The notes under the pieces were generated by a model. It was not told where the DNA came from. It did not search any database and saw only the letters and a list, made by a program, of their open reading frames with translations. DNA of 20,683 nucleotides from assembly GCA_016218905.1 (NCBI GenBank), contig JACRCS010000712.1, forward strand, positions 1-20,683, in the 5' to 3' direction. The DNA comes from Deltaproteobacteria bacterium (GTDB lineage: Bacteria; Desulfobacterota_C; Deferrisomatia; Deferrisomatales; JACRMM01). Shown here one piece after another: positions 1 to 6,957 of this stretch. Position numbers and translations under genes: made by a program. The first letter of the stretch is position 1. Each line of letters starts with the position of its first letter.

Positions 1-141
1 ATGGCCGAGGGGGTCGTGATGGTGCCCCACGGCTGGCCGGGAGAGCAGAACGCGAACCTGCTCACCGACACCAACTGCCGCGAGCAGATCCTCGGCTACC
101 CCGACATGAAGTCGCTCCTCTGCTCGGTGCGGCCGGCGTAG
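1..141 (+). CDS. Molybdopterin oxidoreductase, C-terminal end (partial)
   Basis: Frame 1 is open from the first base to a TAG at 139-141 and gives 46 residues. The ATG at base 1 is probably internal. The peptide contains HGWPGEQNANLLTD and later GYPDMKSLLCSVR. This resembles the end of the molydopterin dinucleotide-binding domain of DMSO-reductase-superfamily catalytic subunits, where an H/GW...N-x-N-x-LT segment closes over the cofactor. The complete molybdoenzyme at 9426-11822 ends in a comparable way (FGWWFPE...SNINVLT), so this looks like a second member of the superfamily. Whether it also carried an N-terminal [2Fe-2S] domain cannot be seen. It is followed 18 bases later by a hairpin (160-185), so it is probably the last gene of an upstream operon. 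The assignment rests on a short tail. Confidence 0.7.
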   Translation: MAEGVVMVPHGWPGEQNANLLTDTNCREQILGYPDMKSLLCSVRPA

Positions 142-159
142 GTCTTCTCTAGCCAGGCT

Positions 160-185
160 GAGGAGGCGGGCGTCCCCGCCTCCTC
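160..185 (+). terminator. Hairpin terminator after the partial molybdoenzyme gene
   Basis: Perfect 11-bp inverted repeat (160-170 GAGGAGGCGGG, 175-185 CCCGCCTCCTC) with a 4-base loop CGTC, starting 18 bases after the TAG stop. The stem is very GC-rich. The following bases are TCTCC rather than a clean T-run, so intrinsic termination is plausible but not textbook. Confidence 0.55.
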
Positions 186-197
186 TCTCCGGGTCCC

Positions 198-233
198 CCT
201 CACCCATCCCTCCCGCCTCACCCATCCCTCCCG
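198..233. repeat. 18-bp perfect tandem duplication
   Basis: The unit CCTCACCCATCCCTCCCG occurs twice without a mismatch (198-215, 216-233), and a third copy begins (CCTC, 234-237). It lies just past the hairpin, outside any gene. It looks like a slippage product with no evident function. Confidence 0.85.
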
Positions 234-529
234 CCTCGACAACGGCCCCGGCGCCGCCGCGGCGACGGTCGCTCGGGAGGCTAGAGCGGCGGAACGATCA
301 GGCCGGACCCGCGAGGGCGACCCCTTGTCCCTCACCGCGGTTCGACGGCCGGTCTCAGCGCCCGGTAAATAGAACACGGTTTTTTCGAGGCCAGGCCGTG
401 TCCCGCCTGGAACTGGAGCCGGGCGGGCTGGCAACTACCGATTCAAAGGATTCCCCGCCATTCTTCGCGAGAATTGTTGCCCCTTCCTGCGCCTCGCGTC
501 GCTCGAGCGCAAAACGCATTTTTAGACTA

Positions 530-557
530 TTGACACGCGACGTTCGTTCCCTAGACT
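530..557 (+). promoter_or_regulatory. Possible sigma-70-type promoter for the ABC transporter operon
   Basis: TTGACA at 530-535 matches the -35 consensus exactly. TAGACT at 552-557, 16 bases further on, is a moderate -10 match. They sit in the least GC-rich part of the intergenic region. The start of the binding-protein gene is about 290 bases downstream, which would imply a long leader. This is a single-site pattern match and is weak evidence. Confidence 0.25.
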
Positions 558-752
558 TGGAAGGTCTCACGGGTGCGCCTTGTGATTCCCATATGAGACG
601 TTGTTTGCGCCTTCGGAGCGCCGCGGGTGCAGTCCCCCGGACGCCCAAGGGACGGTTCGCGAGAGAGACGTCCGGAATAAGCTCATCTTCGTCCGGGCGC
701 GCGCAGCAGTGAGGGAGTGGCCTTCGGCTCAAAGCGCCGCTCAGCCTGTGGT

Positions 753-780
753 TCTTGACTGACGACCGACAACTGACGAC
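753..780. repeat. Degenerate heptamer repeat, TGANNAC type
   Basis: Four consecutive 7-base units (TCTTGAC, TGACGAC, CGACAAC, TGACGAC) run without a phase break, ending 74 bases before the start codon of the ABC binding protein. The same unit type recurs at 6909-6936. Confidence 0.6.
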
Positions 781-784
781 TCCA

Positions 785-804
785 TCCGGAAAGGCACTTC
801 CGGA
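785..804. promoter_or_regulatory. Inverted repeat in the leader of the ABC binding protein
   Basis: TCCGGAA (785-791) and TTCCGGA (798-804) form a 7-bp stem around AGGCAC, 50 bases before the start codon and directly after the heptamer repeat. It could be an operator or a leader hairpin; the sequence does not decide between them. Confidence 0.3.
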
Positions 805-854
805 CGGGCACGAGCTGGGAACCGAAACGGGAACTCATTGCGAAGGAGAGAGGC

Positions 855-2078
855 ATGATCCCAAGACCCTCGCATCTCGTTGCTGCAGGCGTTTGCGCGG
901 TGTTCCTGTCGTTCGTCGCTTTCTCCGACGCTGCAGTCGAGCAGAGCAAAGAGCCCATCAAGATCGGCATCAACCTCGAAATGACCGGCGTCATGTCCGA
1001 GACCTCCATGAACGCCAAGATGGGCTACGACCTCTACCTCCAGGAGATCGGGTACAAAATTGCCGGGCGCCCCATCAAAGTGATCGAGTACGACAACAAG
1101 ACCGATCCCAAGATCTCCGTCGAAGTCGCCCAAAAGCTCGTGGAAAAAGATAGAGTCCACATGGTTCTCTTCGGAACCAACAGCGCCGCCGCCATCGCCG
1201 TCCGGGGCTACATGGAAAAGGCGAAGGTCCCGATGATCGTGGTCGGGATGGCGGGCGCGGAGAGAGTGACGCTTCCGGGCAACGATTACATCTTCCGCTT
1301 GGGCTACGCCGACGGGCAGGTGGAGCTCCCACTGGGGCGCTACGCGTACGAGAAGCTCGGCTACCGAAAGATGGCGCTCATGGGCCCCGACTACGCGGGC
1401 TCTCACGGGAAGCTCTGGGCCTTCCAGCAGGAGTTCGAGAAGAGCGGCGGCAAGATCGTCCAGACGATTCTCTGGCCCCTGGGAGAGATGGACCTCGCCC
1501 CCTACTTCGCCCGCCTCAATCCTGACGTGGAGGCGATCTTCCCCTTCATTCCCGGGGACATCTCCATCAACCGGTTCATCAGTCAGTACTTCGAGCTCGG
1601 CCTCGACAAGAAGGCGAAGCTCTGCACCCATTGGACCTTTACCGCCGACTACTTCACCCTGAAGACGTTCAAGGAGAAGATGATCGGGGTGTCGAGCGGC
1701 GGTTACTACGCGCTCTCCTTCGACAGCCCCGAGAACAAGCGCCTCACCGCCGCGTACTACGCCAAGTACGGGAACAAGAAGCTGATGAACTCGGACGTAG
1801 CGACGGGCTACGAGAGCATGAAGTTCATCTGCACCGCCCTCGAAGCGATCAAGGGTAAGGTCGAGGACACGGACGCCTTCCTCAAGGCCATGCGGTCGAC
1901 CAAGATCAAGGGGCTCGTGAGCGGCACCGTCAGCGTCGACGGCAACGGCAACGTGGTGCGGGACGTCCTGATCCTGCAGGCGCGGCAAGTCGGAAACGAG
2001 GTCAGGAACGTCGTCCTCGACGTCATCCCCCAGGTGCGCCAGCCGCCCCAGGGCTACACGGTGATGCCGGGCAAGTAG
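855..2078 (+). CDS. livK: Branched-chain amino acid/aromatic acid-type ABC transporter substrate-binding protein
   Basis: This 407-aa periplasmic binding protein of the Leu/Ile/Val-binding family (Peripla_BP_6 type) captures the ligand for the permease encoded downstream. Residues 1-26 look like a Sec signal peptide: a basic start, a hydrophobic core VCAVFLSFVAF, and a likely cut after SDA. The mature protein begins with EPIKIGINLEMTG, the usual first strand of the fold, and continues with the expected two-lobed pattern (VEKDRVHMVLFGTNSAAAIAV; MALMGPDYAGSHG). The ATG is preceded by AAGGAG at a 6-base distance. Members of this family bind amino acids, amides or aromatic acids (for example the coumarate transporter of Rhodopseudomonas). 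The catabolic context here favours an organic or aromatic acid, but that is inference. Confidence 0.9.
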   Translation: MIPRPSHLVAAGVCAVFLSFVAFSDAAVEQSKEPIKIGINLEMTGVMSETSMNAKMGYDLYLQEIGYKIAGRPIKVIEYDNKTDPKISVEVAQKLVEKDRVHMVLFGTNSAAAIAVRGYMEKAKVPMIVVGMAGAERVTLPGNDYIFRLGYADGQVELPLGRYAYEKLGYRKMALMGPDYAGSHGKLWAFQQEFEKSGGKIVQTILWPLGEMDLAPYFARLNPDVEAIFPFIPGDISINRFISQYFELGLDKKAKLCTHWTFTADYFTLKTFKEKMIGVSSGGYYALSFDSPENKRLTAAYYAKYGNKKLMNSDVATGYESMKFICTALEAIKGKVEDTDAFLKAMRSTKIKGLVSGTVSVDGNGNVVRDVLILQARQVGNEVRNVVLDVIPQVRQPPQGYTVMPGK

Positions 2079-2079
2079 C

Positions 2080-2110
2080 GAACCGGGAGGAGGCGGTTCC
2101 GCCGGTGGCG
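2080..2110 (+). promoter_or_regulatory. Intercistronic hairpins between binding protein and permease genes
   Basis: GAACCG (2080-2085) pairs with CGGTTC (2094-2099) around a GGAGGAGG loop, and CGCC-GGT-GGCG (2100-2110) follows at once. Hairpins at this place in binding-protein-dependent operons often stabilise the upstream message so that the binding protein is made in excess. The purine loop resembles a Shine-Dalgarno sequence but lies about 47 bases from the next start. Confidence 0.3.
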
Positions 2111-2140
2111 TCCTGAACCCCGTCCGAGAGGGCCGAACGC

Positions 2141-3016
2141 GTGCAACTCTCCCCCAGCCTGGTGCTCGCTCAGATGCTGAACGGGGTCGCCTTCGGGATG
2201 CTGCTCTTCCTGGTGGCCGCCGGCCTGAGCCTCATCTTCGGGCTCATGGGGACCGTAAACCTGGCCCACGGCTCCTACTTCATGGTCGGCGGCTACCTGG
2301 GGCTGACGGTCCTCGAAGCGACGGAGAGCTTTCTCCTGGCCTTGGCCGCCGGCGCGGCGGGCGGTGCGCTCCTCGGGCTCCTCACGGAGCGTTTCCTGAT
2401 CCGCCGCGTCCGCGGGCTCGCCGGCCACGAGTCGATCCTCCTCACCTTCGCCCTGGCCCTCGTCCTGAGCGATCTCTCGCTCTTCCTCTGGTCGGGCACG
2501 CCTCGTTGGGTCCAGGCGCCCGAGGCCCTCGCCTCGCCGGTTACGGTCTTCGGACGGCCCTATCCGGCCTACCGGCTCATGTTGATCGGCCTCGGAGCCG
2601 TGGTCTTCGTCGGGCTCTACTGGTTCCAGGAGCGGACGCTCTGGGGAGCCATCGTGCGAGCGGGCGTGGACGACAAGGAGACGGCGACCGGGCTGGGGAT
2701 CAACATTCCCCTGGTCTTCACGACGGTGTTCGCGGTGGGTGCCCTGCTCGCGGGCTTCGGCGGGTTCGTCGGGGCGCCGATCCTGGGGCTCCACGTCGGC
2801 CTGGACCTGGAAGTGATCATGCTCGCCCTCGCCGTCGTCATCGTCGGAGGCCTCGGGAGCCTCGGGGGCTGCCTCGCGACCTGCCTCCTTTTGGGCGTCA
2901 GCGACACGCTCGGCAAGATGCTCTGGCCGAGCTACGCTTCGCTCACGATCTACCTCCTGGTCGTCATCGTGCTCCTCGTGAAGCCTTCAGGCCTCTTCGG
3001 CCGGGCGGCCGCATGA
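2141..3016 (+). CDS. livH: Branched-chain-type ABC transporter permease, LivH family
   Basis: Inner-membrane permease of 291 aa. It begins almost at once with the family signature LLNGVAFGMLLFLVAAGLSLIFGLMGTVNLAHGSYFMVGGYLG-type sequence (residues about 12-50), which lines the first membrane helices. It ends with the conserved block on IVGGLGSLGGCLATCLLLGVSDTLG and a C-terminal KPSGLFG. The start is GTG at 2141, with GAGAGGG 8 bases upstream; the first downstream ATG would cut into the family start. The stop overlaps the start of the next gene (ATGA at 3013-3016), so the two permeases are translationally coupled. Confidence 0.92.
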   Translation: MQLSPSLVLAQMLNGVAFGMLLFLVAAGLSLIFGLMGTVNLAHGSYFMVGGYLGLTVLEATESFLLALAAGAAGGALLGLLTERFLIRRVRGLAGHESILLTFALALVLSDLSLFLWSGTPRWVQAPEALASPVTVFGRPYPAYRLMLIGLGAVVFVGLYWFQERTLWGAIVRAGVDDKETATGLGINIPLVFTTVFAVGALLAGFGGFVGAPILGLHVGLDLEVIMLALAVVIVGGLGSLGGCLATCLLLGVSDTLGKMLWPSYASLTIYLLVVIVLLVKPSGLFGRAAA

Positions 3017-4068
3017 GGGGCCTCAAGCGGAGTTCCTTCTTTCTCATGGCGGCCGGAGCCGCCCTCGCCGTCGGCATCCCTCTGCTGCCGAGCTACGCGG
3101 TGACGCTCGCCTCGTCGATCCTGATCTACGGGATCTACGTCTGCAGCGCTAACCTCCTCACCGGCTACACGGGGCTCGTCTCCCTGGGCCAGGCGATGTT
3201 CTGGGGCTCGGCCGCCTACATGGTCGCCATCCTGACCACCCGCGGGATCGTGACGAACTTCTACGTGGTGGCGCTCATCGCGCTCGCGGCGGTGCTCGTC
3301 CTGAGCGCCTTCTTCGGCGTGCTGGCGCTGCGCGTGAAGCGTCTCTACTTCATGATCGTGACCTTCGCCTTCGGTCACGTGGTGTGGTCGATCGCCATGT
3401 ACCCCGCCCAGCACCTTACGTTTGGGTACGACGGCATCAGGGGGATCGCACGGCCCCGCCTCGCCCCCTTCCTCGACACGGCCGGAACGACGGCCTTCTA
3501 CTACTTCGTCCTGACCGTCGCGGTCGTCTGCTTCGGGTTCCTCTACCGGCTCGTGAACTCTCCCTTCGGGCACGCGATCGCCGGGATCCGGGACAACGAG
3601 CACCGGATGGCGGCGCTCGGCTATAACACGTTCGTCTACAAGTACATCTCCTACAATCTCTCCGCCCTCCTCGCCGGCGTCGGCGGGATCCTCTACGCCT
3701 GCTTCACCGGCTACGTGAACCCGTCCGAGCTCCACTGGCTCTGGTCGGGCGACGCCATGATGATGATGTTCATCGGCGGCATCGGGTCCTTCTGGGGACC
3801 GCTGTGGGGAGCGCTGGCGTACACGGGGCTTCGGTACTGGATCAGCAGCTACACGATGTACTGGTTCGGGATCGAAGGGATCATCTTCATCCTCGTCGTG
3901 CTCTTCTTCCGGGGAGGCATCGTCGGGTTCCTCCGGACGCTCTCCGTCCGGATCCGCGGCGGCGGGTCGGCGGAGGGGGCGCCCGCCGCCAATCCGGCGC
4001 CGGCGGGAGAACCGGCGGCCGGCAGACTCGTCCTCGAGGCTTCGGAGGATCTTCCATGGAAGCCCTGA
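3013..4068 (+). CDS. livM: Branched-chain-type ABC transporter permease, LivM family
   Basis: Second permease, 351 aa, partner of the LivH-type protein. The frame is open further upstream over livH, but the ATG at 3013 overlapping the livH stop gives a protein of family length and normal start. It shows the LivM signature LLTGYTGLVSLGQAMFWGSAAYMVAIL (residues about 47-75), the loop GHAIAGIRDNEHRMAALGYN and the late segment MMMMFIGGIGSFWGPLWGA. After the last helix there is a tail of about 40 residues rich in Gly, Ala and Pro before the stop. Such a tail is often short or absent in this family and was probably added by drift. The 3' end overlaps the next gene. Confidence 0.92.
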   Translation: MRGLKRSSFFLMAAGAALAVGIPLLPSYAVTLASSILIYGIYVCSANLLTGYTGLVSLGQAMFWGSAAYMVAILTTRGIVTNFYVVALIALAAVLVLSAFFGVLALRVKRLYFMIVTFAFGHVVWSIAMYPAQHLTFGYDGIRGIARPRLAPFLDTAGTTAFYYFVLTVAVVCFGFLYRLVNSPFGHAIAGIRDNEHRMAALGYNTFVYKYISYNLSALLAGVGGILYACFTGYVNPSELHWLWSGDAMMMMFIGGIGSFWGPLWGALAYTGLRYWISSYTMYWFGIEGIIFILVVLFFRGGIVGFLRTLSVRIRGGGSAEGAPAANPAPAGEPAAGRLVLEASEDLPWKP

Positions 4069-4805
4069 GGGTCGAGAGCCTCTCGAAGAGCTTCGGCGCG
4101 TTGACCGTCGTCTTCGACGTCTCCTTCACGGTCGCGGCGGAGGAGCGGCGCATCGCGGTGATCGGCCCCAACGGCGCCGGAAAGACGACGCTCTTCAACC
4201 TGATCAGCGGAGAGTTCCTCCCGACCCAGGGCACCGTCCGGCTCTTCGGCACGGACGTCACGAAGACGCCGGCCCACCGGCGAACGAGCCTCGGCCTCGC
4301 CCGGACCTTCCAGGTCACGGACCTCTTCCCGCAGTTCACGCTGAGAGAGAACCTCCTCCTCGCCCTCCAAGCCCATGACCGCTGCCGCTACGGGATGTTC
4401 CGACCGCTCTCGGAGCACCGGCACCTCTGGGAGAGGGCCGAGGAGCTCCTCAAGGAGCTGAAGCTCTGGGAGAAGCGCGACTACCCCGTCGGGGCGCTCT
4501 CCCACGGCGAGACCCGGCTCGTGGAGATCCTGGTGGGAGTGGCGGGGCGACCGAAGCTCCTCCTCCTCGACGAGCCCATGGCCGGGCTCACCTCGTCGGA
4601 GTCCGTCTGGCTCGCGGGCATCATCCGAAACCTCCTGAAGGACGTGACGGTCCTCATGGTCGAGCACGACATGAGCATCGCCTTCGAGCTCGCCGAGCGG
4701 ATGATCGTCCTCCACCAGGGGGAGCTCGTCGCGGACGGGGAGCCGGCCGAGATCCGCGCCAACCAGCGGTGCCGGAACGTCTACCTGGGGGCGTGCTATG
4801 ACTGA
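4056..4805 (+). CDS. livG: Branched-chain-type ABC transporter ATP-binding protein, LivG family
   Basis: First ATPase of the transporter, 249 aa. Walker A is GPNGAGKTT at 37-45, Q-loop Gln86, signature LSHGE at 148-152, Walker B KLLLLDEP at 167-174 and the switch His204 in VEHDM. The signature has His in place of the usual second Gly (LSGGE/Q), a variation common in LivG proteins. The stretch ARTFQ after the Walker A region is also typical of LivG. The ATG at 4056 has GGAG 10 bases upstream and overlaps the end of livM; longer open frame upstream is only shadow coding. The stop overlaps the start of livF. Confidence 0.92.
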   Translation: MEALRVESLSKSFGALTVVFDVSFTVAAEERRIAVIGPNGAGKTTLFNLISGEFLPTQGTVRLFGTDVTKTPAHRRTSLGLARTFQVTDLFPQFTLRENLLLALQAHDRCRYGMFRPLSEHRHLWERAEELLKELKLWEKRDYPVGALSHGETRLVEILVGVAGRPKLLLLDEPMAGLTSSESVWLAGIIRNLLKDVTVLMVEHDMSIAFELAERMIVLHQGELVADGEPAEIRANQRCRNVYLGACYD

Positions 4806-5505
4806 CGTGCTCGTCCTCGACGACGTGCACACCTATTACAGCGAGAGCTACGTCCTCCAGGGTCTCTCGCTGCGGGTCCCGCCGGGGGGCGTGGTGGGGC
4901 TCGTCGGGCGAAACGGCATGGGGAAGACGACGGCCATGAGGTCGATCATGGGGTTCACTCCTCCGCGCCGCGGCCGGGTCCGCTTCAAGGGCGACGAGAT
5001 CGCCGGGCGGAAACCCTACGAGATCGCGCGCCTGGGCGTCGGGATCGTCCCCCAGGGACGGCACATCTTCCCCTCCCTCACGGTCTGGGAGAACCTCGCC
5101 ATCGCGGCCCGGCAGCAGCGCGGGAAGGGCGCCTGGAACGAGGAGCGGGTCTTCTCGGTCTTCCCGCGGCTCAAGGAGAGGCTTCGGAATCGCGGAAACC
5201 AGCTCTCCGGCGGAGAGCAGCAGATGCTCGCCGTCGGCAGGGCGCTCGTCTCCAACCCGGCCCTCGTCCTCATGGACGAGCCCTCGGAAGGGCTCGCGCC
5301 CCTGGTGGTCCGGGAAGTCGGGCGGGTCGTCCGGCAGTTGAAGGAGGAGGGCATCTCGGTGCTGCTGGCAGAGCAGAACCTGCCCCTGGCGCTCGAGCTC
5401 TCCGATTACCTGTACGTCATCAACAAGGGCAAGGTGGTCTTCCAAGGCACTCCGGAGGAACTCGGGGCGAACCCGGAGGTCGAGCGCGAGTACCTGGCGG
5501 TCTAG
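4798..5505 (+). CDS. livF: Branched-chain-type ABC transporter ATP-binding protein, LivF family
   Basis: Second ATPase, 235 aa, the usual LivF length. Walker A GRNGMGKTT at 37-45, Q-loop Gln86 in IVPQGRHIFPSLTV, signature LSGGEQQ at 136-142 and Walker B LVLMDEPSEGLAP at 156-168. The AEQN segment, where LivG has EHD, and the C-terminal REYLAV are LivF hallmarks. It starts inside the livG stop region (ATG at 4798). It completes an ABC transporter with one binding protein, two permeases and two ATPases, all in one transcription unit. Confidence 0.93.
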   Translation: MTDVLVLDDVHTYYSESYVLQGLSLRVPPGGVVGLVGRNGMGKTTAMRSIMGFTPPRRGRVRFKGDEIAGRKPYEIARLGVGIVPQGRHIFPSLTVWENLAIAARQQRGKGAWNEERVFSVFPRLKERLRNRGNQLSGGEQQMLAVGRALVSNPALVLMDEPSEGLAPLVVREVGRVVRQLKEEGISVLLAEQNLPLALELSDYLYVINKGKVVFQGTPEELGANPEVEREYLAV

Positions 5506-5516
5506 TGGCCCGTGCG

Positions 5517-5571
5517 GTTCGTTCGCGCATCGCGATGAGCAGGACGAACGGCGGCGAATCAGCGCCGTTCG
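5517..5571 (+). terminator. Overlapping hairpins after the ABC operon
   Basis: CGAACGGCG (5545-5553) pairs with CGCCGTTCG (5563-5571), a 9-bp perfect stem with a 9-base loop. The same ACGAAC (5544-5549) could instead pair with GTTCGT at 5517-5522, enclosing the palindrome CATCGCGATG. No T-run follows. It could be a factor-assisted terminator of the ABC operon or a leader element of the next gene. Confidence 0.35.
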
Positions 5572-5623
5572 GCCGACGCAGGGGCTCAATGGCAGCCAGC
5601 ACTACCCGAACGGGACATTAGGC

Positions 5624-6826
5624 ATGCAAAGAACGCGGGCCGACCTGAACTTGAAGATCCTGCTCGTCCTCATCGCGAGCCACCTCTGCGTGGACCTGAC
5701 CGGGTCCTCCATCCCGGCCATCATGCCCCTCTTCAAGTCCGCCTTTCAGCTCAACTACACCCAGGTGGGAGCGGCCATCATGGTCTCCAACCTGACTTCC
5801 TCCATCATCCAACCCTGCTTCGGGTACTTCTCGGACCGGGCGGAGATCCGGTGGCTGCTCCCGATCTCCATCATCCTCACGTACGCGGGCTTCGGCCTGA
5901 CCGGGCTCGCGCCCGGCTACGCCGCCCTCCTCGCGCTCGTCATCTTAAACGGAGTCGGGATCGCCCTCTACCACCCCGAGAGCTTCAAGATCGCCCACTT
6001 CTTTACCGGCTCCCGCGAGGCCGCCGGCATGTCCTTCTTCCAGGTGGGCGGGAACCTCGGGATGGCGCTCGGGCCGCTCCTGGTCACCTTCGCGACGCAG
6101 TTGTCCGGCCTGCGCGGCACCGTCCTGTACCTGGTGCCGGCGCTCGCGATGCTTCTCACGCTGATGCTCTTCTGGGGCCAGATCGGTGAGTCGGCCGCCC
6201 ACGGGAGGGAGCGGCGTGCGGGGCCCGCGCCCGCCCCCACCCGGAATCCGGGCGCTCGCCCGTGGAAGCCCATGTCGCTCCTCATCGTCGCAGTGGCGCT
6301 CCGCTCCTGGGCCTTCCTGGGGATCGTCACCTTCGCGCCCTTCTACTACATCTCCTTCCTCCACGGAGATCCCATCACCGCGGGAAGGCTCGTCTTCGCG
6401 TTCCTCCTGGGAGGGACGGCGGGCACGCTGGCCGGCGGCTTCATCGCCGACCGGATCGGCCACAAGCGCCTCTTCGCCTCCTCCATGCTCTGCGCCGTTC
6501 CGCTCCTCTTCGCCGTCACCTACGTCTCCCGCGGCTGGGTCTTCCCTCTCCTGTTCGTGGCCGGATTCGTCCTGATCTCGAGCTTCTCCGTCACGGTGGT
6601 CATGGGCCAGCGGATCCTCCACGACCGGCTGGGCATGGCCTCGGGGCTGATGCTCGGCTTCGTGATCGGAGTGGGGGGGCTCGGCGCCGGCCTCCTCGGC
6701 GTGGTGGCCGACGCCTGGGGCGTCCTGACGGTCCTGAGGCTGATCCCGCTCATGCCCGCGCTCGGGCTGATTCCGATCCTCTTCGTCCGCTACGCCGAAC
6801 ACGAGCCCGAGAGGCTCGTGGCGTAG
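5624..6826 (+). CDS. MFS transporter, fosmidomycin-resistance (Fsr)-like
   Basis: Major facilitator superfamily protein of 400 aa, probably 12 helices. The motif-A-like loop GYFSDRAEIRW is at 67-77 and a second one, GGFIADRIGHKRL, is in the C-terminal half. Residues about 114-150 (ALYHPESFKIAHFF then FFQVGGNLGMALGPLL) resemble the HPEA...FQVGGN...GPLL region of fosmidomycin-resistance exporters. The halves are joined by a Pro/Ala/Arg-rich loop near residues 187-215. The ATG follows a poor ribosome site, with only GGGA at 5613-5616. It may export a toxic pathway intermediate or import a substrate; the family alone does not say. It stands between two operons with gaps of 118 and 131 bases. Confidence 0.85.
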   Translation: MQRTRADLNLKILLVLIASHLCVDLTGSSIPAIMPLFKSAFQLNYTQVGAAIMVSNLTSSIIQPCFGYFSDRAEIRWLLPISIILTYAGFGLTGLAPGYAALLALVILNGVGIALYHPESFKIAHFFTGSREAAGMSFFQVGGNLGMALGPLLVTFATQLSGLRGTVLYLVPALAMLLTLMLFWGQIGESAAHGRERRAGPAPAPTRNPGARPWKPMSLLIVAVALRSWAFLGIVTFAPFYYISFLHGDPITAGRLVFAFLLGGTAGTLAGGFIADRIGHKRLFASSMLCAVPLLFAVTYVSRGWVFPLLFVAGFVLISSFSVTVVMGQRILHDRLGMASGLMLGFVIGVGGLGAGLLGVVADAWGVLTVLRLIPLMPALGLIPILFVRYAEHEPERLVA

Positions 6827-6831
6827 GCGAG

Positions 6832-6845
6832 TGGGAAGTGCGAAG
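6832..6845. repeat. Two heptamer units after the MFS gene
   Basis: TGGGAAG TGCGAAG in tandem, starting 5 bases past the MFS stop. It belongs to the same 7-base periodic class seen in other gaps of the window. Confidence 0.4.
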
Positions 6846-6846
6846 T

Positions 6847-6905
6847 CGACCCCACGAGGGGGTCGGGTTGCGAAGCCCAGGAGGGCGGGAGCCGCCACGA
6901 GGTGG
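6847..6905 (+). repeat. Three successive small hairpins with ACGA/AGGA loops
   Basis: CGACCCC/GGGGTCG around ACGAG (6847-6865), GCCC-AGGA-GGGC (6875-6886) and CCGCC-ACGA-GGTGG (6892-6905, one G-U pair). They lie side by side in the gap between the MFS gene and the CoA-ligase operon. They may act together as a transcription terminator for the MFS gene, although no T-run follows. Confidence 0.4.
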
Positions 6906-6908
6906 AAC

Positions 6909-6936
6909 TGATCACTGATCACTGATGACTGATTAC
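6909..6936. repeat. Heptamer tandem repeat, TGANNAC type
   Basis: Four in-phase units TGATCAC, TGATCAC, TGATGAC, TGATTAC, ending 21 bases before the CoA-ligase start codon and 7 bases before its Shine-Dalgarno sequence. The unit consensus matches that at 753-780. Confidence 0.75.
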
Positions 6937-6957
6937 CGGTTATGAGGAGGTCTCTTC

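Larger units (their letters stand above)
142..854. other. Gene-free intergenic region (713 bp)
   Basis: No convincing gene was found. The open frames of about 100 codons here have no recognisable motif or good start context. The stretch holds the hairpin at 160-185, an 18-bp tandem duplication at 198-233, a possible sigma-70-like promoter at 530-557, a heptameric repeat at 753-780 and a 7-bp inverted repeat at 785-804 ahead of the ABC operon. Bases around 430-600 are visibly less GC-rich than the genes on either side, as expected for a regulatory region. Confidence 0.6.

Noticed and set aside
398..712. 104-codon plus-strand frame in the first intergenic region
   Set aside because: No clear ribosome site, no recognisable motif and an Arg/Ser-rich composition; overlapping frames on both strands are equally open.
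785..804. Sigma-54 promoter near the ABC binding-protein gene
   Set aside because: GGCAC occurs here and again at 815-819, but no GC dinucleotide with the TTGCA-like -12 element lies at the required spacing.
2506..3012. Upstream extension of the LivM frame
   Set aside because: It overlaps livH coding sequence in another frame. The ATG at 3013 in the ATGA overlap gives the normal family length and start.
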